A model generated the notes under the pieces. The model was not told the origin of the DNA and did no database searches. It worked only from the letters and a program-made list of their open reading frames with translations. 64,000 nucleotides of DNA from positions 42,720,501 through 42,784,500 of the forward strand of contig OX419761.1 of the NCBI GenBank assembly GCA_948567375.1, written 5' to 3'. A program made the translations under genes and the position numbers. Source of the stretch: Lunularia cruciata. Lineage: Eukaryota; Streptophyta; Marchantiopsida; Lunulariales; Lunulariaceae. The number at the start of each line of letters is the position of its first letter. Position 1 is the stretch's first letter. Of the stretch, positions 33,606 to 45,500 are shown in pieces.

Positions 33606-34239
33606 TATCCTCCCACTACTAGTTGGTGATGTCCTCATTGCCATTGAGTCTTCAAAGTCATGAATGGTAGTTTTTTAGCATTGTGGAGATATGAAAGAGG
33701 TTGCCATGTGGATCATGATGGGGATATCATTTCCAAAAGACATTGTACTTATTGTGTCATTGGTGGCCAAATTGGATGTTCTATTAGAACAAGAATATAG
33801 TCAACGTCATATTCTTCATGATCATTAATAGGGATTAGAGGAAGAGGAGGTTGGATACAAGAAGGAAAGGACGATAGTTTAGAAACAAAAGGTTTTAATG
33901 TGGAAACAATGAAGAAAAGATGGATTTGCATGTGACTAGGAATTGTAATTTATAAGCATTATAAGAAAGGATTTGAGTAATATCAAATGGGTCCATTGTA
34001 ATGGGAGGAATTTTATGAACTTGGGTGTCAAGCATGAGAGGAAGATTAATGGAAGAAAGCATAACCTTATCTTTTATTTGAAAAGTGAGATCACAATGAT
34101 TTTGATCAGCATATTGCTTTATTGAGCAACAATAAGATGAGAATTGGCTTGGTGTAAGTACATAGATAACTTGGGCAAGAAAGTGAAAGTATGAAGGACG
34201 TGAGATTGCAAAGGAGCAAAAGGAGAATATAGCACAAGT
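33606..34239 (-). pseudogene. D2 integrase C-terminus and chromodomain remnant
   Basis: Parallels D1 at 62640-63125: C-D-L-T-F-x-[IV]-x-D-K-x-M-L-S-S, P-F-D-[IV]-T-Q-I and I-N-D-H-E-E-Y-D-V-D, the last being the start of a chromodomain. Stops occur every few tens of codons. It ends at the B2 insertion point; AAGT at 34236-34239 is the target duplication. Confidence 0.8.
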
Positions 34240-34900
34240 TTTTGTGCGTATATACATTGCTACACAACATACATTGTTGTCAACATCATACACTATAGAA
34301 GCACAACTCACACATAAGTCATACATAGACTCTAAAGTGCCACAATAATCAGATCGTTTACAACTCTCAAATTAACTCAACTCATATCAGTACTTGATCT
34401 GTCACTCTATAAACTACCAACAATTGTGCACTAATTATAGTCAAGCCACACCCACTCTAGCTAAGAGAATCCAAGTGATGCTTGCCAACCTCTGTCCACC
34501 ATAGCTAGGAACTCAAAGGCTCAACATTAAAGAAGTAAGCTCTCTGGAGTTGCAATTGAAAGAATACCCTTGGACTTGAGCTAGGTCTAAAACCCTAACG
34601 GTCCCCCTGATGGCACACTAATGGTGCAAATAGTGCAAAGTGATAGTGGGCCCCACCATGAAGTTAGTACACCGAACATGGAATTTGACCGTCGGAAAGT
34701 AGTCTATGGGAAACTACTAAAATACCTCTAACTTCTATCATTGCAACTCCAATGTCCGAGCAATCTAGATGTGACACTATAAATGGCATGATAGTTGTTG
34801 TGCGTATATACATCGCTACAGAACATACATCATTGTAAACATCATACACTATAGAAACACAACTCACACATAAGTCATACACAGACTCTAAAGTGCCACA
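34240..34900 (-). repeat. B2 3' LTR region, rearranged
   Basis: A 105-bp segment occurs twice, at 34240-34344 and 34796-34900, on either side of the ~450-bp main LTR body. It has TG...CA-like ends (minus strand TGTGGCAC...GCACAACA). In B1 the same segment occurs once, at the 3' end of the LTR. A purine-rich run CTAGGAAGGCAAT precedes the right copy. Confidence 0.75.
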
Positions 34901-35078
34901 ATTGCCTTCCTAGCTGGTGGTTAGGTCCCTCTAACTCCATATAGCCATCTACTCCAATTATATGGTAACCCTATGATGAGCCAAGATTAGAAAGTTGGGT
35001 GCTATGGAGCCCCATCATTAGTCGCTTGTCTGCAATCTATACTATATAAAGAATGAACTAGCTATAGATAGGTCAAGT

Positions 35079-35213
35079 ACATCTAAGACATAACCACTAT
35101 CCTTGAAGAACCACCGTGAGGGGAGGAGTCATACATGCCATATGTCATCCTCTTGAACAACTATCACACACTAACATAGTAATAGCTCCACGAGAAGAGC
35201 CACATAATATACA
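35079..35213 (-). pseudogene. B2 PHD finger, all eight zinc ligands present
   Basis: On the minus strand one frame reads C-I-L-C (35213-35202), then after eleven residues C-D-S-C, then H-M-A-C, then M-T-P-P-L-T-V, and ends C-L-R-C (35090-35079): C-x2-C, C-x2-C, H-x2-C, C-x2-C, the C4HC3 pattern of PHD fingers. Two stops break it; one replaces the Trp that normally precedes the His (R-G-stop-H), the other a residue just before the conserved W-L-C. PHD fingers commonly bind the histone H3 N-terminus. Position after the integrase C-terminal region suggests a targeting module like the chromodomain of chromoviruses (inference). Confidence 0.82.
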
Positions 35214-36990
35214 CCTCAAGCTTGCACATACTAGTGCCAAACTGTCTTAGCTCATCATGAGCATGACGGATCAACTATAGTCTTTGAGATGGAAGTGGTA
35301 TTACTCTCACTCTACCATCCTCCCATACATGCAAAAGGTGTCTGCCTTCCAATCTGAACCATTTAGCTTGCTGAAGCACACGGTCTCTCTCCTTGGCCCC
35401 AATTGTGCCACCCATAACACCAGTGCAAAGATAGTCCATCAATAAGATATCATCATGAATGTCTCGCTAAACTATACCAATATCTTCACTCTTTGGATCT
35501 ATGACCTCAATAACTCCTCTTGTATGCATTGAGAGAGATACCACCAAAGCCTCAGAAAATATACAAAGCAAGGTAGATACATGCCAACCTAACACCATCT
35601 CCTCATCTATCTCACCATGCCAACGTGCTCCAGTCTGATCCTGCTGGTTGGCACATAAGTAGATCTAGGTCTATGAATAACCGTGAAATCATACTCTTGT
35701 GAAATCATGGCCCATAGTGCAACTTTTCCTGAAAGCTTGTTAGACTTCATCAACCACTTCAATGGCTGATGATCAATGATGAGAGTGAAGGGGTTACCAA
35801 ATAGGTCACATTGTGAACTTGCTACTACCCAAATTGCTACCAAGCACTCTCCCTCATATGAACTATACTTCACCTCCGTTGAATTGTTGGAGCAACTAGC
35901 ATAGGCCACCACAAACTCCTTCCCCTCATCATCATGCAGGGTGAGCACTGCTCCAAGCCCCAATATTCTCCAATCAGTATGAACCTGAAATGGTTGTCCT
36001 CTAATTGGTCTCCTCAAAATAAGAGCTGATGTCAACCTCTCCTTGAGCACTACAAAAGCTCTCTCCTGCTCATCTCCCCAACATCACTCTTGTGTAAGCT
36101 TGGTCAGCTTTGTCATGGCCTTGGCAATGGCACTAAATCCTCAAACATAGCGGTAATAAAAGTTTACCAACCCAAGGAATGCTTGCACTCTGCTCACATC
36201 CATAGGCCGAGGAATACGTGCAATAACCTCCACCTTGGTCTACTGAACACCAAGTCCTCCAGGGTAGAGTGTGACCCAAATACTCAACCTACTCATGGAA
36301 GAACCTACACTTCCCAAGATGTAATTTGAGTCCATGTGATCTCAACCTCTCAAAAACCTCCAACAATTGTCTCTCATGCTCCTCCACAATAGTGCTATAG
36401 ACCAAAATGTTATCAATATAACACCAAGCAAAATCCAATCTGGTAGAATCCTATCCATGACCCTTTAGAACTCAACAGGAGTGTTCTTCAACCAAAATGG
36501 TAAGAACCTCCATTGATATAACACATGCTTGTCGTGAGGATCAATAGCCCAAATTGTTATCTTGGACTAATCCTCCTCCTTGATAAGCAATTGATGATAT
36601 CTTGCTCAAAGATCCAAAGTACCGAAGACCTTTGCATGCCCAAATGCGATTGGGCTAAATCTCCTCCCGTATAGGCATGGCATGCCAATCAGCCCTAGTT
36701 TGTTGGTTGATAGGATGGAAATCTCCACACATCCGCCTATTTGTGTAGTTGCCATGCATATCCTTCTTGGTTGGCATCATTATTGCTAATGCATACTTTC
36801 CATGTGAAATCTCCACCAAACCAGCCTCAAAAAGGTCACTACTCCGGCTCTAAATCAATGTCCTCTCCATATCACTATATTGATAAGGATGTCCAAAAAC
36901 TACTGTATTGCTAGTCAGCTCAATCCAAATACCAAGCCCCTTCAAAGCACCCAAATCCTTCATATAGAAGGCAAAACAACTTGTGTAGCT
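35214..36990 (-). pseudogene. B2 RT, RNase H and integrase remnant
   Basis: RT runs from about 36850 (I-N-Q-Q-T near 36700; Y-Q-W-R-F-L-P-F near 36510) with the catalytic region near 36410 damaged by a frameshift. The RNase H frame at 36050-35607 is open for 147 codons (H-T-D-W, L-G-A-V-L, Y-S-S-Y-E-G-E-C-L, D-H-Q-P-L-K-W-L-M). The integrase keeps only its N-terminal part to H-D-E-L-R near 35260 and then jumps to the PHD finger; B1 has about 1 kb of integrase at that point. Confidence 0.82.
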
Positions 36991-37400
36991 CCTCACGAAC
37001 CCTCTATCTTTCCTCTCTTATAAGCTTGGGTCTAAGATTTGGCTCCTAAGTATCCTCTGTAATTGTAGTAGGAGTGGAAGACAAGCTATCTAGCTGCTAC
37101 ACTAGCCCCTTAGGAGAAATAGTGTCAAGTCTCCAACTACTAGACGTCCCAACCTCTGTGTGAAAAACTCCCTCTGATCTAGCTGCAAGCTCCATATGTA
37201 GTCTAGTTGCATCCCAAGTAGACCAAAGGTGTAATCCAAGTAGACCACGCTCACCTGGATGGACTCCAAGTAGACCACTCTCCCTAGTAGCCACTGGTTG
37301 TATCCCAAATATACCATGTCCACTCGGTTTATCACCCCCACCATGTGCCTGAATCGTCTCGATAGGCACAAAGCTCACAAGTGACTAAGTGGTGATACCT
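36991..37400 (-). pseudogene. B2 conserved block of unknown function
   Basis: Open for 93 codons at 37378-37097 with G-I-F-G-I-Q-P, V-A-T-R-E-S-G-L-L-G-V-H and L-W-S-T-W-D-A; it is the partner of 10480-10726 in B1. The short L-G-x-H/L-G-L-H repeats are shared. No family recognised. Confidence 0.5.
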
Positions 37401-38562
37401 ATCAAGTGCATCTTAAGCTACTCTGCCAAGCCAAGGCTTACAATCTAGGTTAAATAGTTCAGGTCCATAGCCTGACCTAACATTTGATGCCTGGATGACT
37501 CTAACACTATTGGAATAATGGTAATACCAATGCAAAAACCCATCGCCTGCTCTCTCTCATCGGGGTTGGGCTCCACCAACTGCTATAATTGTGAGTCTCA
37601 AACAAGTCCATGTCCTCCCTCTTGAAAAGCATGAGAGCTTGGGAAACTCATGAGTGTGGGAAATGTGGGTCTAGGCTGTCCAACTAGGTTCACCACTACC
37701 ACACGTGAGCGATCAACCACTAACACCATTTGAGATTGACACCCAACATCCAAGATGTCATCAACAAGGATGTGGTCAAGTCGTTGAATCCCATCATAAG
37801 CACATTTAAAACCTCCCTAGGTAAGAGGTTTGTCCACCAAAGATGAAGATGATGAACCCATGATTGTACTCTAGCTGCATCTAAAAATACAACAGGTCTC
37901 ATCCAAGAATGGACCTGATGTGTACTCACCACCACCCGGGTGCAAGAATCACCCATCAAAGGAATGTTCTCCAAAATGTAAGCTAGAAAAATGGACTGAT
38001 GAACCTCAAGATGTCATAGTATACGTAACATCTCCTAAAACATACCAGAATGAGGATCTTGAAGACCCAAACCTCGGCCAACATGTGTTTGTCCCTGACA
38101 TGGCCATCTAGAAATCACCAAGAGAATAGGCTCATGTCTCTCCAGATCATGCGCTCCCAGTAAGGAAATGTCTGTTGGTAGGACCTTTTAGTAGCCTCTG
38201 ACTGTTTACATTGGTAATAACTCAAGATACCGATAGGCCAAGTGTGCCACATGAGGTAGAAAGACTTGCCTAGCAATCTCATTTCTCTTCACATAAAAGT
38301 ACCTCTGTACTCGTATACCCACTTGTAATACCATAGCTAGTCTAATGCTAATCCCACCAAAAATCTTCAATAAACATACTCTCTCTACTAGATATTGCCA
38401 AGAAATGAGTGTGGTATCCAAAGGTGTCCAAGTAATCGACTCTGGAGGCTCAATCTCACACTTATATCTTGATGGTACAAAGGCTCCACTCCAAGCTTGT
38501 TGCACCAACTGATCTGCATGTTGATGCAATGCCTCCTCTAAACTCCATAATGGAACATCCAA
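37401..38562 (-). pseudogene. B2 DNA cytosine-5 methyltransferase domain, key residues kept
   Basis: The N-terminal part is open for 118 codons (38562-38206) and holds motif I, F-G-G-I-S-I at 38361-38344, then G-I-R-V-Q-R-Y-F-Y-V-K (the usual acidic residue here is K). Motif IV, W-P-C-Q-G-Q, has the catalytic Cys codon at 38098-38100. Motif VI, L-E-N-I-P-L-M-G-D, has its Glu at 37969-37971. The block F-L-D-A-A-R-V...L-W-W-T-N-L-L-P is at 37884-37819. Motif X, E-R-E-Q-A-M-G-F...M-L-G-Q-A-M-D-L-N, is at about 37560-37457. The order is canonical (I, IV, VI, then X), unlike the permuted order of plant DRM; the W-W-T-N block recalls DNMT3/DRM. A few stops lie between motifs IV and VI. The product would have methylated cytosine in DNA using S-adenosylmethionine; this copy cannot make a full protein. 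Confidence 0.87.
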
Positions 38563-39600
38563 GGTGGATGGAACAATACTACTTGTACTCCAAATCCGAA
38601 TGATCTCCTCTGGTACAGGAGTATCCTCTGCATGGTAGTTCCCTCCAACAAGTCACTAGGCCAAGTAACTTTACCATTGAAAGTTGAAATTGATGTTGCC
38701 ATAGTCCCAGACTGTAGTGAGCCAAGACTACCACGATTGAAGCATTCTAGAAGGTGACATACCTATCCCTCACCAGATTTCCAACCTGGTCTATAGGAGG
38801 CTATCTCCTCCCAATAGTCAATGCTAAAACTCATGGGGTATAACACTTCTCCCCCAACTAGCACATCATATGACCCAACTATTGTTGCAATAGCCTCAAC
38901 TCTCACCACCAAACTATCAATCGGATGACCAGGCTGAACCTGGACAACAAGCTCCCCACATGTGATGTAATGTGTCAAACCACCACCTAGAGATGTCTCG
39001 ATCTGAAATAGACACCTCTCTACATTGGTCTTCTATAACTCCAGACCAATTACTGTAGCCTTCCCCAACATAAGAGGCTACGGACCAGAGTCTAACAAGA
39101 TTCTCTATGGTGTATGAAACTTCCTTGAAGGTCCTACCAAATAGAAAACCTCCCTCTAATTATCCAATAGGACAACACCAACTGTGAATTGTGCTCTCTC
39201 AAAGGCCGGTCTAACTGGCAACTCTTCCAGTCTAACCGCTACTACCTGCCATAAACCATTGGTAGTTGAACAGATCCCATGCTCCTCAACCAAGTCAACT
39301 CCACTATCAACCATCTCTGCTCTAGTAGTAGGAACCGCATCAACCCTACTCTCACAAAGCATGGCAGCCAATTGAAACATTAGAGTTGGGTCAACTCCCA
39401 ATATAAACATGTCATTGGCTGAAAACAAAGGGCACCGCATAATCAACTAAGCCGCCTCCAACATCGTACTAGACTCAATCTGTGTAGTAGCAGATGGCTG
39501 ACTAGCAGGTAGTCTATAATGCACTCTATCACCACCTACCACACTTGCACTGGGACATTTAGGACCCATGGATGTCATCTACAATGCCTCAGATAGTGTG
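38563..39600 (-). pseudogene. B2 protease region
   Basis: The catalytic L-L-D-S-G motif is near 39095-39080, followed by P-L-M-L-G-K-A. The frame upstream (39446-39156) is open for 96 codons and matches B1 7932-8291. Downstream, 38978-38763 carries Y-D-V-L-V-G-G and a F-S-I-D-Y-W-E-E block shared with B1 8522-8640. Confidence 0.7.
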
Positions 39601-39620
39601 AAAGACTAGGGAAGTCTAAC

Positions 39621-40950
39621 CTATCTTCCAACCTCTCCTCTTTGTGAGTCCAACTCCATTGATGCTCCTCTAGGCTTTGGAGCACGTACTACACTCCTCA
39701 TCACTACTGCATATGCATCCACCTGTGTTGCTCCGCACATGAAGTCCAATGCATCTCTATAACCAACATATGAGGTGGAAGCTTCAACACCCGAATCTGA
39801 TCTCCTCTTAGCAATAGCCATACTAGTCAATCTCTCCTCCAACTGCTCAATCCGAGTAGCCATAGTTGTATCAAAAGTAAGGGTAGATATTGCACCCCTA
39901 CTAGGTGTAGATCTTCTATTACCACCTTTACCACCTTGTCCTCCATGAATTGGAGCTCCTCTACTACCTGGCATAGCAGCCCTACCACTCTGTAACTCAA
40001 GGTGTAGGTCAAAGCACTAGTCAGTAATATGACCAAATCTATGGCCTGGAAAACTAGAACTCCTACAAGCTCCTCAACTTGTCAATCCGCACTCCTTGGT
40101 AGTTTTGCCTTAAACATTGGAAGAATTCCACCATGGGGTTAAACCTCGGTACCACACCACCTCTTGTAGTGGTACCTCCACTTGTAGTAGCACTATCTCC
40201 AACTTGTACATTTGCACTAGCTCCACCAATGCTACTTGAGCTAGAACTCATGGGTATTGCCAATCTACTCCTAGTAACCAAGCTTGAGGTGATAGAGATA
40301 TAGTTTGGAGACCAATATTGTTTCCATAACTCAATCTCTTCCAAGTGAGCTCTCTTGAACTCATGGTAATCTTCTATCGGCGGACCGTCCAAATGTTGAA
40401 ACAACTCCTTCCATGCCATGAAGGGTGTGAATAAAGTTGGGTTTCGCATTTGTTGCTGATCACACCAACTATCAAACTCCTAGATGAAGTCATCCAACTC
40501 AATGGTACCCACTGTACCAAAGTAATGCCTAGGGCTTTTGGAGGCCTCATACATCTCATCCATGTCCCACAACAACGGTATGGATACGCCAAGTACATTC
40601 TCAACTAAATCAGCTCTTGTGTCAAAGTCCATCTTTTCCCTCATTGAAACCTGAGATACAAACTGATATTGAATGCCACTCCGAGTAAACCCACTATGTA
40701 TTGCAAGGCTTACTCCTCTAGAATCCCCAAAGGACTCCATTGTGACAAAGTAACCGCAACTACAACCGCAAACTGCAACCGTAGACCTGCAACCATAAGT
40801 ACTCCACCAAGTGCCAATACCACCAAGTACCAACACCAACTGAGCATCACCAAGTGCCAATACCCATGGAACACCACCCATTAATGTAACGCTAACTAAG
40901 ATAACTACACTAGGCAAAAGGGCAACCTGTAACCTACCATCATAGCGCAC
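39621..40950 (-). pseudogene. B2 gag
   Basis: Two open parts: 40449-40063 (128 codons; W-K-E-L-F, L-E-E-I-E-L-W-K-Q-Y-W) and 39974-39621 (117 codons; Gly-rich start, then an E-Q-L-E-E-R-L coiled-coil-like stretch). I see no clean CCHC knuckle. Assignment as gag rests on its place before the protease and its general composition. Confidence 0.6.
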
Positions 40951-42083
40951 ACTCTCATGGTCTGTAGGTCATCACTTCCTGCCTCACCGGGGAGAAAAAA
41001 AGGTAGTCTCATTGGCCATTGCTCTAGCCTCACTACCAAGAGCACACTAGAGCACCAACGCTCAAAAGTCAGGGCACCTAACACAAACGTGGTGCACAAA
41101 CAAGAAGTAGAGAATGGAAGGGGTTCAATCACCAGAAATCTTAGCAAAAACCCTCCATCTCATAAAGAAACACAAGACTAACTCTACCATCATTTGGCAT
41201 TTGACATAAGAGAAGTTTGTATCTATGTCCTAAGCTACAAGGATCACCAAGAATGGGATCAAACTACCTCTCCTAGCCAAAGCTACAAGTGTATAGATAA
41301 TAGTGGGCCAATCACTATTCAACAAGTGAAGGTGGACCAGTTGGCTAGGGCACCAATCTAGGAATAAGAGATCTAGGGATCAAACCTTGTCATGCACAAC
41401 CTAGTAGGATGGGCAGATTTTGCCAAACAATGATCAAGATCTACTCTAACTACCTAGTCTCATGCCAACAAGCCAACTTGCTGGCCTTTTTAGGCCTTCA
41501 TAGACTCTCTTCTTTGAGGTCTTTCTTCTTGCCACTTTGAACCTCCTCTAAATCTGGCAAAACTCCTCTAAATTTGGCAAAAGCTCCACCAACTTTGGCC
41601 AAAATCTGCAACTTTGAAACTCTTCCAAAGCTGGCTAAAATTTGACATAAACTCTAGCAAAAATTTGACATAAAATCTGACATAAACCCTAAATTTGGTT
41701 GATTGCCAAATCCTTTCTTAACTCTCTACTCAAGCCAAACTGAATGAACAGGTTTTTCCAAATCATATATTCACAAGAATAGGTTCCCAACTCCAACTTC
41801 AATTTTACTTTATGAGCCCAACTCGGAACAAAATGGTCTTGCCTTCACCTCTTGAGCTCAAAATTACAACCTTTGCTCAACAAATGCTTCTTCTTTGCTC
41901 AAGAATTGGCCAACGCCACCGCACACCATCTGCCTTACTGTCAAATCTGCATCAAGCAATGAGCTTTTGCACACCAAGGAAAACTTGAACTTTGATCGAG
42001 TTACCAATGATCCACTACACTTGGAGATACCACCAACACTTGTAGTTTCTACACCCAATTTCCTCGTGACTTCACTTCTATGA
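40951..42083 (-). other. B2 5' leader
   Basis: About 1.1 kb between LTR and gag. It contains repeats of an aaatttggcaaaa/ctccaaatttgg kind near 41530-41700. No primer-binding site starting with TGG is visible next to the LTR end, and no convincing reading frame. Confidence 0.45.
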
Positions 42084-42534
42084 TGTAATCAGATTGTTTA
42101 CAACTCTCAAATCAAATTAACTCAGATTAGTACTTGATCTGTCACTCTATAAATTGCCAACAACTAGGCAATGATTACAGTCAAGCCACACCCACTCTAG
42201 CTAAGAGAATCCAAGTGACCTTGCCAGCCTCTGTCCATCATAGCTTGGAACTCAAAGGCTCAACATCAAAGAAGTGAGCTCTTTGGAGCTGCACTTTGAA
42301 AGTATACCCCTAGACTTGAGTTAGGTCTAAAACCCCAACGGTCTCGTTGACGGCACACCCGATGGTGTGAACGGTGCAAAGTGACTGTGGGCTCTACCGT
42401 GAAGTCAATACTCCAAACACAAAATCTGACCGTTGGAAAGTAGTCTATGGGAAATTTTTGAAATACCTCTAACTACTATCACTGCAACTCCAATGTTTGA
42501 GCAATCTAGATGTGACACTACAAATGGCATGACA
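42084..42534 (-). repeat. B2 5' LTR, partial
   Basis: Matches the LTR body at 34346-34790 and 21022-21470. Starts TGTCATGCC on the minus strand at the AAGT target duplication. The terminal ~105-bp segment found in the 3' LTRs is missing from its inner end. Confidence 0.8.
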
Positions 42535-45500
42535 AAGTGGATCTTGCCAATATTGAGGAAGAAAGGAGAAAAACAATTACTTGCTTATTTGGAATCATTG
42601 TAAGAAAACTCTATAGTTGCAAGACAAGTATCCCAATCAATATGGTGAACATTGACAAAGGCATGGAGCATATTCTCCAAAGGACAATTTACTTATTTTT
42701 TTTGTCTATTAGTTTTAGGATGATAGGTTCTAGAGAATGAAAGCTTGGAGCCAAGGAGTTTGAAAAGTGCTTGCCAAAATTTATCAATAAAGCAAGGATC
42801 ATGATCTAAGATGAGAATCCTTGTCATCTCATGGTGTTTGAAGATGGTTTCATAGATCTTGTATAACATTGGAGGATTGATTATATCCATGGTAGGTGCC
42901 AAATGGATGCACTTACTAAGCTTATCAACAAACACTATGATGGTTATGTATGCGTGGTCCATCTTTGGGAAAGATGTAACAAGGTCTTAGCTCACTTTTT
43001 CTTAATGGGCAGATGGAATTAGTTGTGGTAGAAGGAGTCCACTCTGCTTTAGGTTATTGGCTTTGTTGCATTGGTAGCTCTCACAAGATTAGATAAATTC
43101 TCAAACTTCTCATGCCATGTTGGGCAACCACCATTGACATTATAGTATACCCAAGGTCTTTTTCACTCCCATGTGACCAAAAGTTGGTAACTCATATGCC
43201 TCTTGAAGCCACAAAAGGCATAGATCACCTTCTTGTTAGAACATAGACCTGGGTCTCACAAAATAGAAGGCACTCCTTGAAAAAAAAAGTGTTGTATTCC
43301 TTGTTTTGTGCTACAAGACTACTTTGTAACAATTGTAAGAAGGAGTTCTACTATAAAGCAATCCTAAACTTGAGTTGGACCTTGAAGCAAGTTGGCATTG
43401 TGATAATTGTTACTATCATAAGAGATTCACAAAGAGTCTTCAAATAAAGCATTGGAGATGACATAGAACTTTCATGGTTTGTATTCAAGTTTGATGTCAA
43501 AAAATTGTAGTTTCTCCTCCCGTCTATAGTGCTTACTCTTAATGTGCTCCAAATATAAGGTCTACAACAAGTTTTTGTGATAGATCCGCATTACTACCTA
43601 TTTCTCCAAGAGATAATGTCCACACTTTTGTTGCACATACCATCATAAATTGTTCTTAATCTCATTGGAATAAGTCCTTTATTTTGTATTTAGTTGTCAA
43701 CATACAAAGGCCATGAGATGCAATCCATGTGTGAATGATCATTGTAACACAACTCCAATTGCAAAGTTAGAAGCATCAAAATCAACCACACAAGGTAGTT
43801 GAGGATAATATGGTTGGAGGATAGGTCATAAAGATATCATATCTTTAAGCTACTTGAATACCTCTTCTTGCTTGGTATTCCATTTGGAGCTTGTTATCGT
43901 CCCCAAGAGATCAATTAATGATGTAACCACATGAGTAAAATAGTGGATGAACCACTAGTAAAAATTTACTAATCCATTGAATCCCCAAACTTCCATGGCA
44001 TCCTTAGGAGTAAGCCCTTAGGTCGTAGCCTTGATATTCTTCTCTTTCATCCTCTTTGCACAAACCTTATGGTCCAAAAAGGTAACTTCCTTTTGCCAAA
44101 AAGGACTTGGACTTCTTTTGTAGAACTTCCACTATTGTAGTCTTATCAAGACTTTTTGGATGTGGTTTTTATGTTATGTCTTCATTTTAATATAAATAAA
44201 AATATTTCCAAGAACACTACCATGTATCAAGCCAATAGCCCATCTAACACTTGATACATTTGATCCATGAAGATTGTTGGAACATTAGTGAGCCCAAAAA
44301 GTGAAATCCTTTATTTGAAATGCCCATACTATATATAGAAGGTGGTCTTTTGCATATCTTCTCCATCAATTAGAATTTGCCGATAGCCGCTTCAAAGGTC
44401 CAACTTTGAGAAGTATCAAGCTCCACTCAATTGTTCAAACAAACCATCAATTCAAGGCAAGGGATACATATTCTTCACTGTTTGTTTATTGAGACCATGA
44501 TAGTCAATATAAAATCAAAGAAGTCCATCTTTCTTTGGGAAAAATAGTACAAGTGCTCCCAAGAGGATGTACTAAATCATATGAAATCATTCTCCAACAA
44601 CTTGGTCAATGTTATTTGAAGATCTTCTAACTTCTTTAATGAAAGTTGATAGATTGGTCTACTCATTGTGGTACTACATGGTAATTGCTCAATCTTGAAG
44701 GGCATATCTTGATCAGAAGGTATCCCCTTAGGAAGATCATATGGAAACACATCTACAAACTTCTGAACTATCTAATTAAATTTTTTTTGCTAAGGCCTTT
44801 GATCTTCATCAGACTCTCCTTGTGTAATTGGCTTGATCCACAAAATAAGAATATCTTCTCTCAAAGCTTTCTTTATGACCGCTACATTGACAAACTTCCC
44901 ATCTTAGGATTTACTTCTCTTAAATGGCCTTCAAAGGTATGAGACAACCTAATCAGTTTTTACCTTGTTTTTGTACTTGAATTTGTCATTGGGTCCAATC
45001 AAATTAAATCATATGTTGTTCCAACCAAGGAAAACCATTAATGTCATTCATAGTGTAAGGAGGCTATTCCAAATCTTATACTATGTTAATATTTCTTCCC
45101 AATCTTGAATGCAACAAGATGGGAGGTATGAAATGCAAGACTCTTCCTAATATTTGCCACCATCAATTTACCACTTGACAATGATTTGATAAGAATATAT
45201 AGTTCATTTGCTAATTTCATGGACAAGTGATTCTTAGAACTTCACAATCAAGCAAAATTATATAGCCAAAATTAGATAATCAAACTTGCATAGGTCAAGC
45301 CTTCAATCCCATTGGAACAAACAAAGTTCCTAATAAGTGGTTTGATTTCTTGATTTTTATTGGGACTCTTTGTTTCCTTAACCATTATGTTCCAAGAACT
45401 CCATTTGGATAATATGTCAAGGTCATCTATTTCTACTTGGACATTCAACAAGGTGCTCTCCTATTTGGCAAAAATATAAATAACCACCATTTTATCACAA

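Larger units (their letters stand above)
34240..42534 (-). mobile_element. Family B element B2 (methyltransferase and PHD finger) inserted in D2
   Basis: About 8.3 kb on the minus strand, flanked by AAGT at 34236-34239 and 42535-42538; removing it rejoins the D2 integrase. Order on the minus strand: LTR part, leader, gag, protease, methyltransferase, conserved block, RT, RNase H, short integrase remnant, PHD finger, 3' LTR. It is better kept than B1 in the methyltransferase and PHD finger but has lost most of the integrase core (deletion near 35245). Confidence 0.9.

Noticed and set aside
36097-36329. Plus-strand frame resembling 11669-11367 minus
   Set aside because: Both are antisense to family B RT; their likeness only reflects the two RT copies.
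40669-41181. Plus-strand frames in the B2 gag/leader
   Set aside because: Low-complexity antisense frames without partner in B1.
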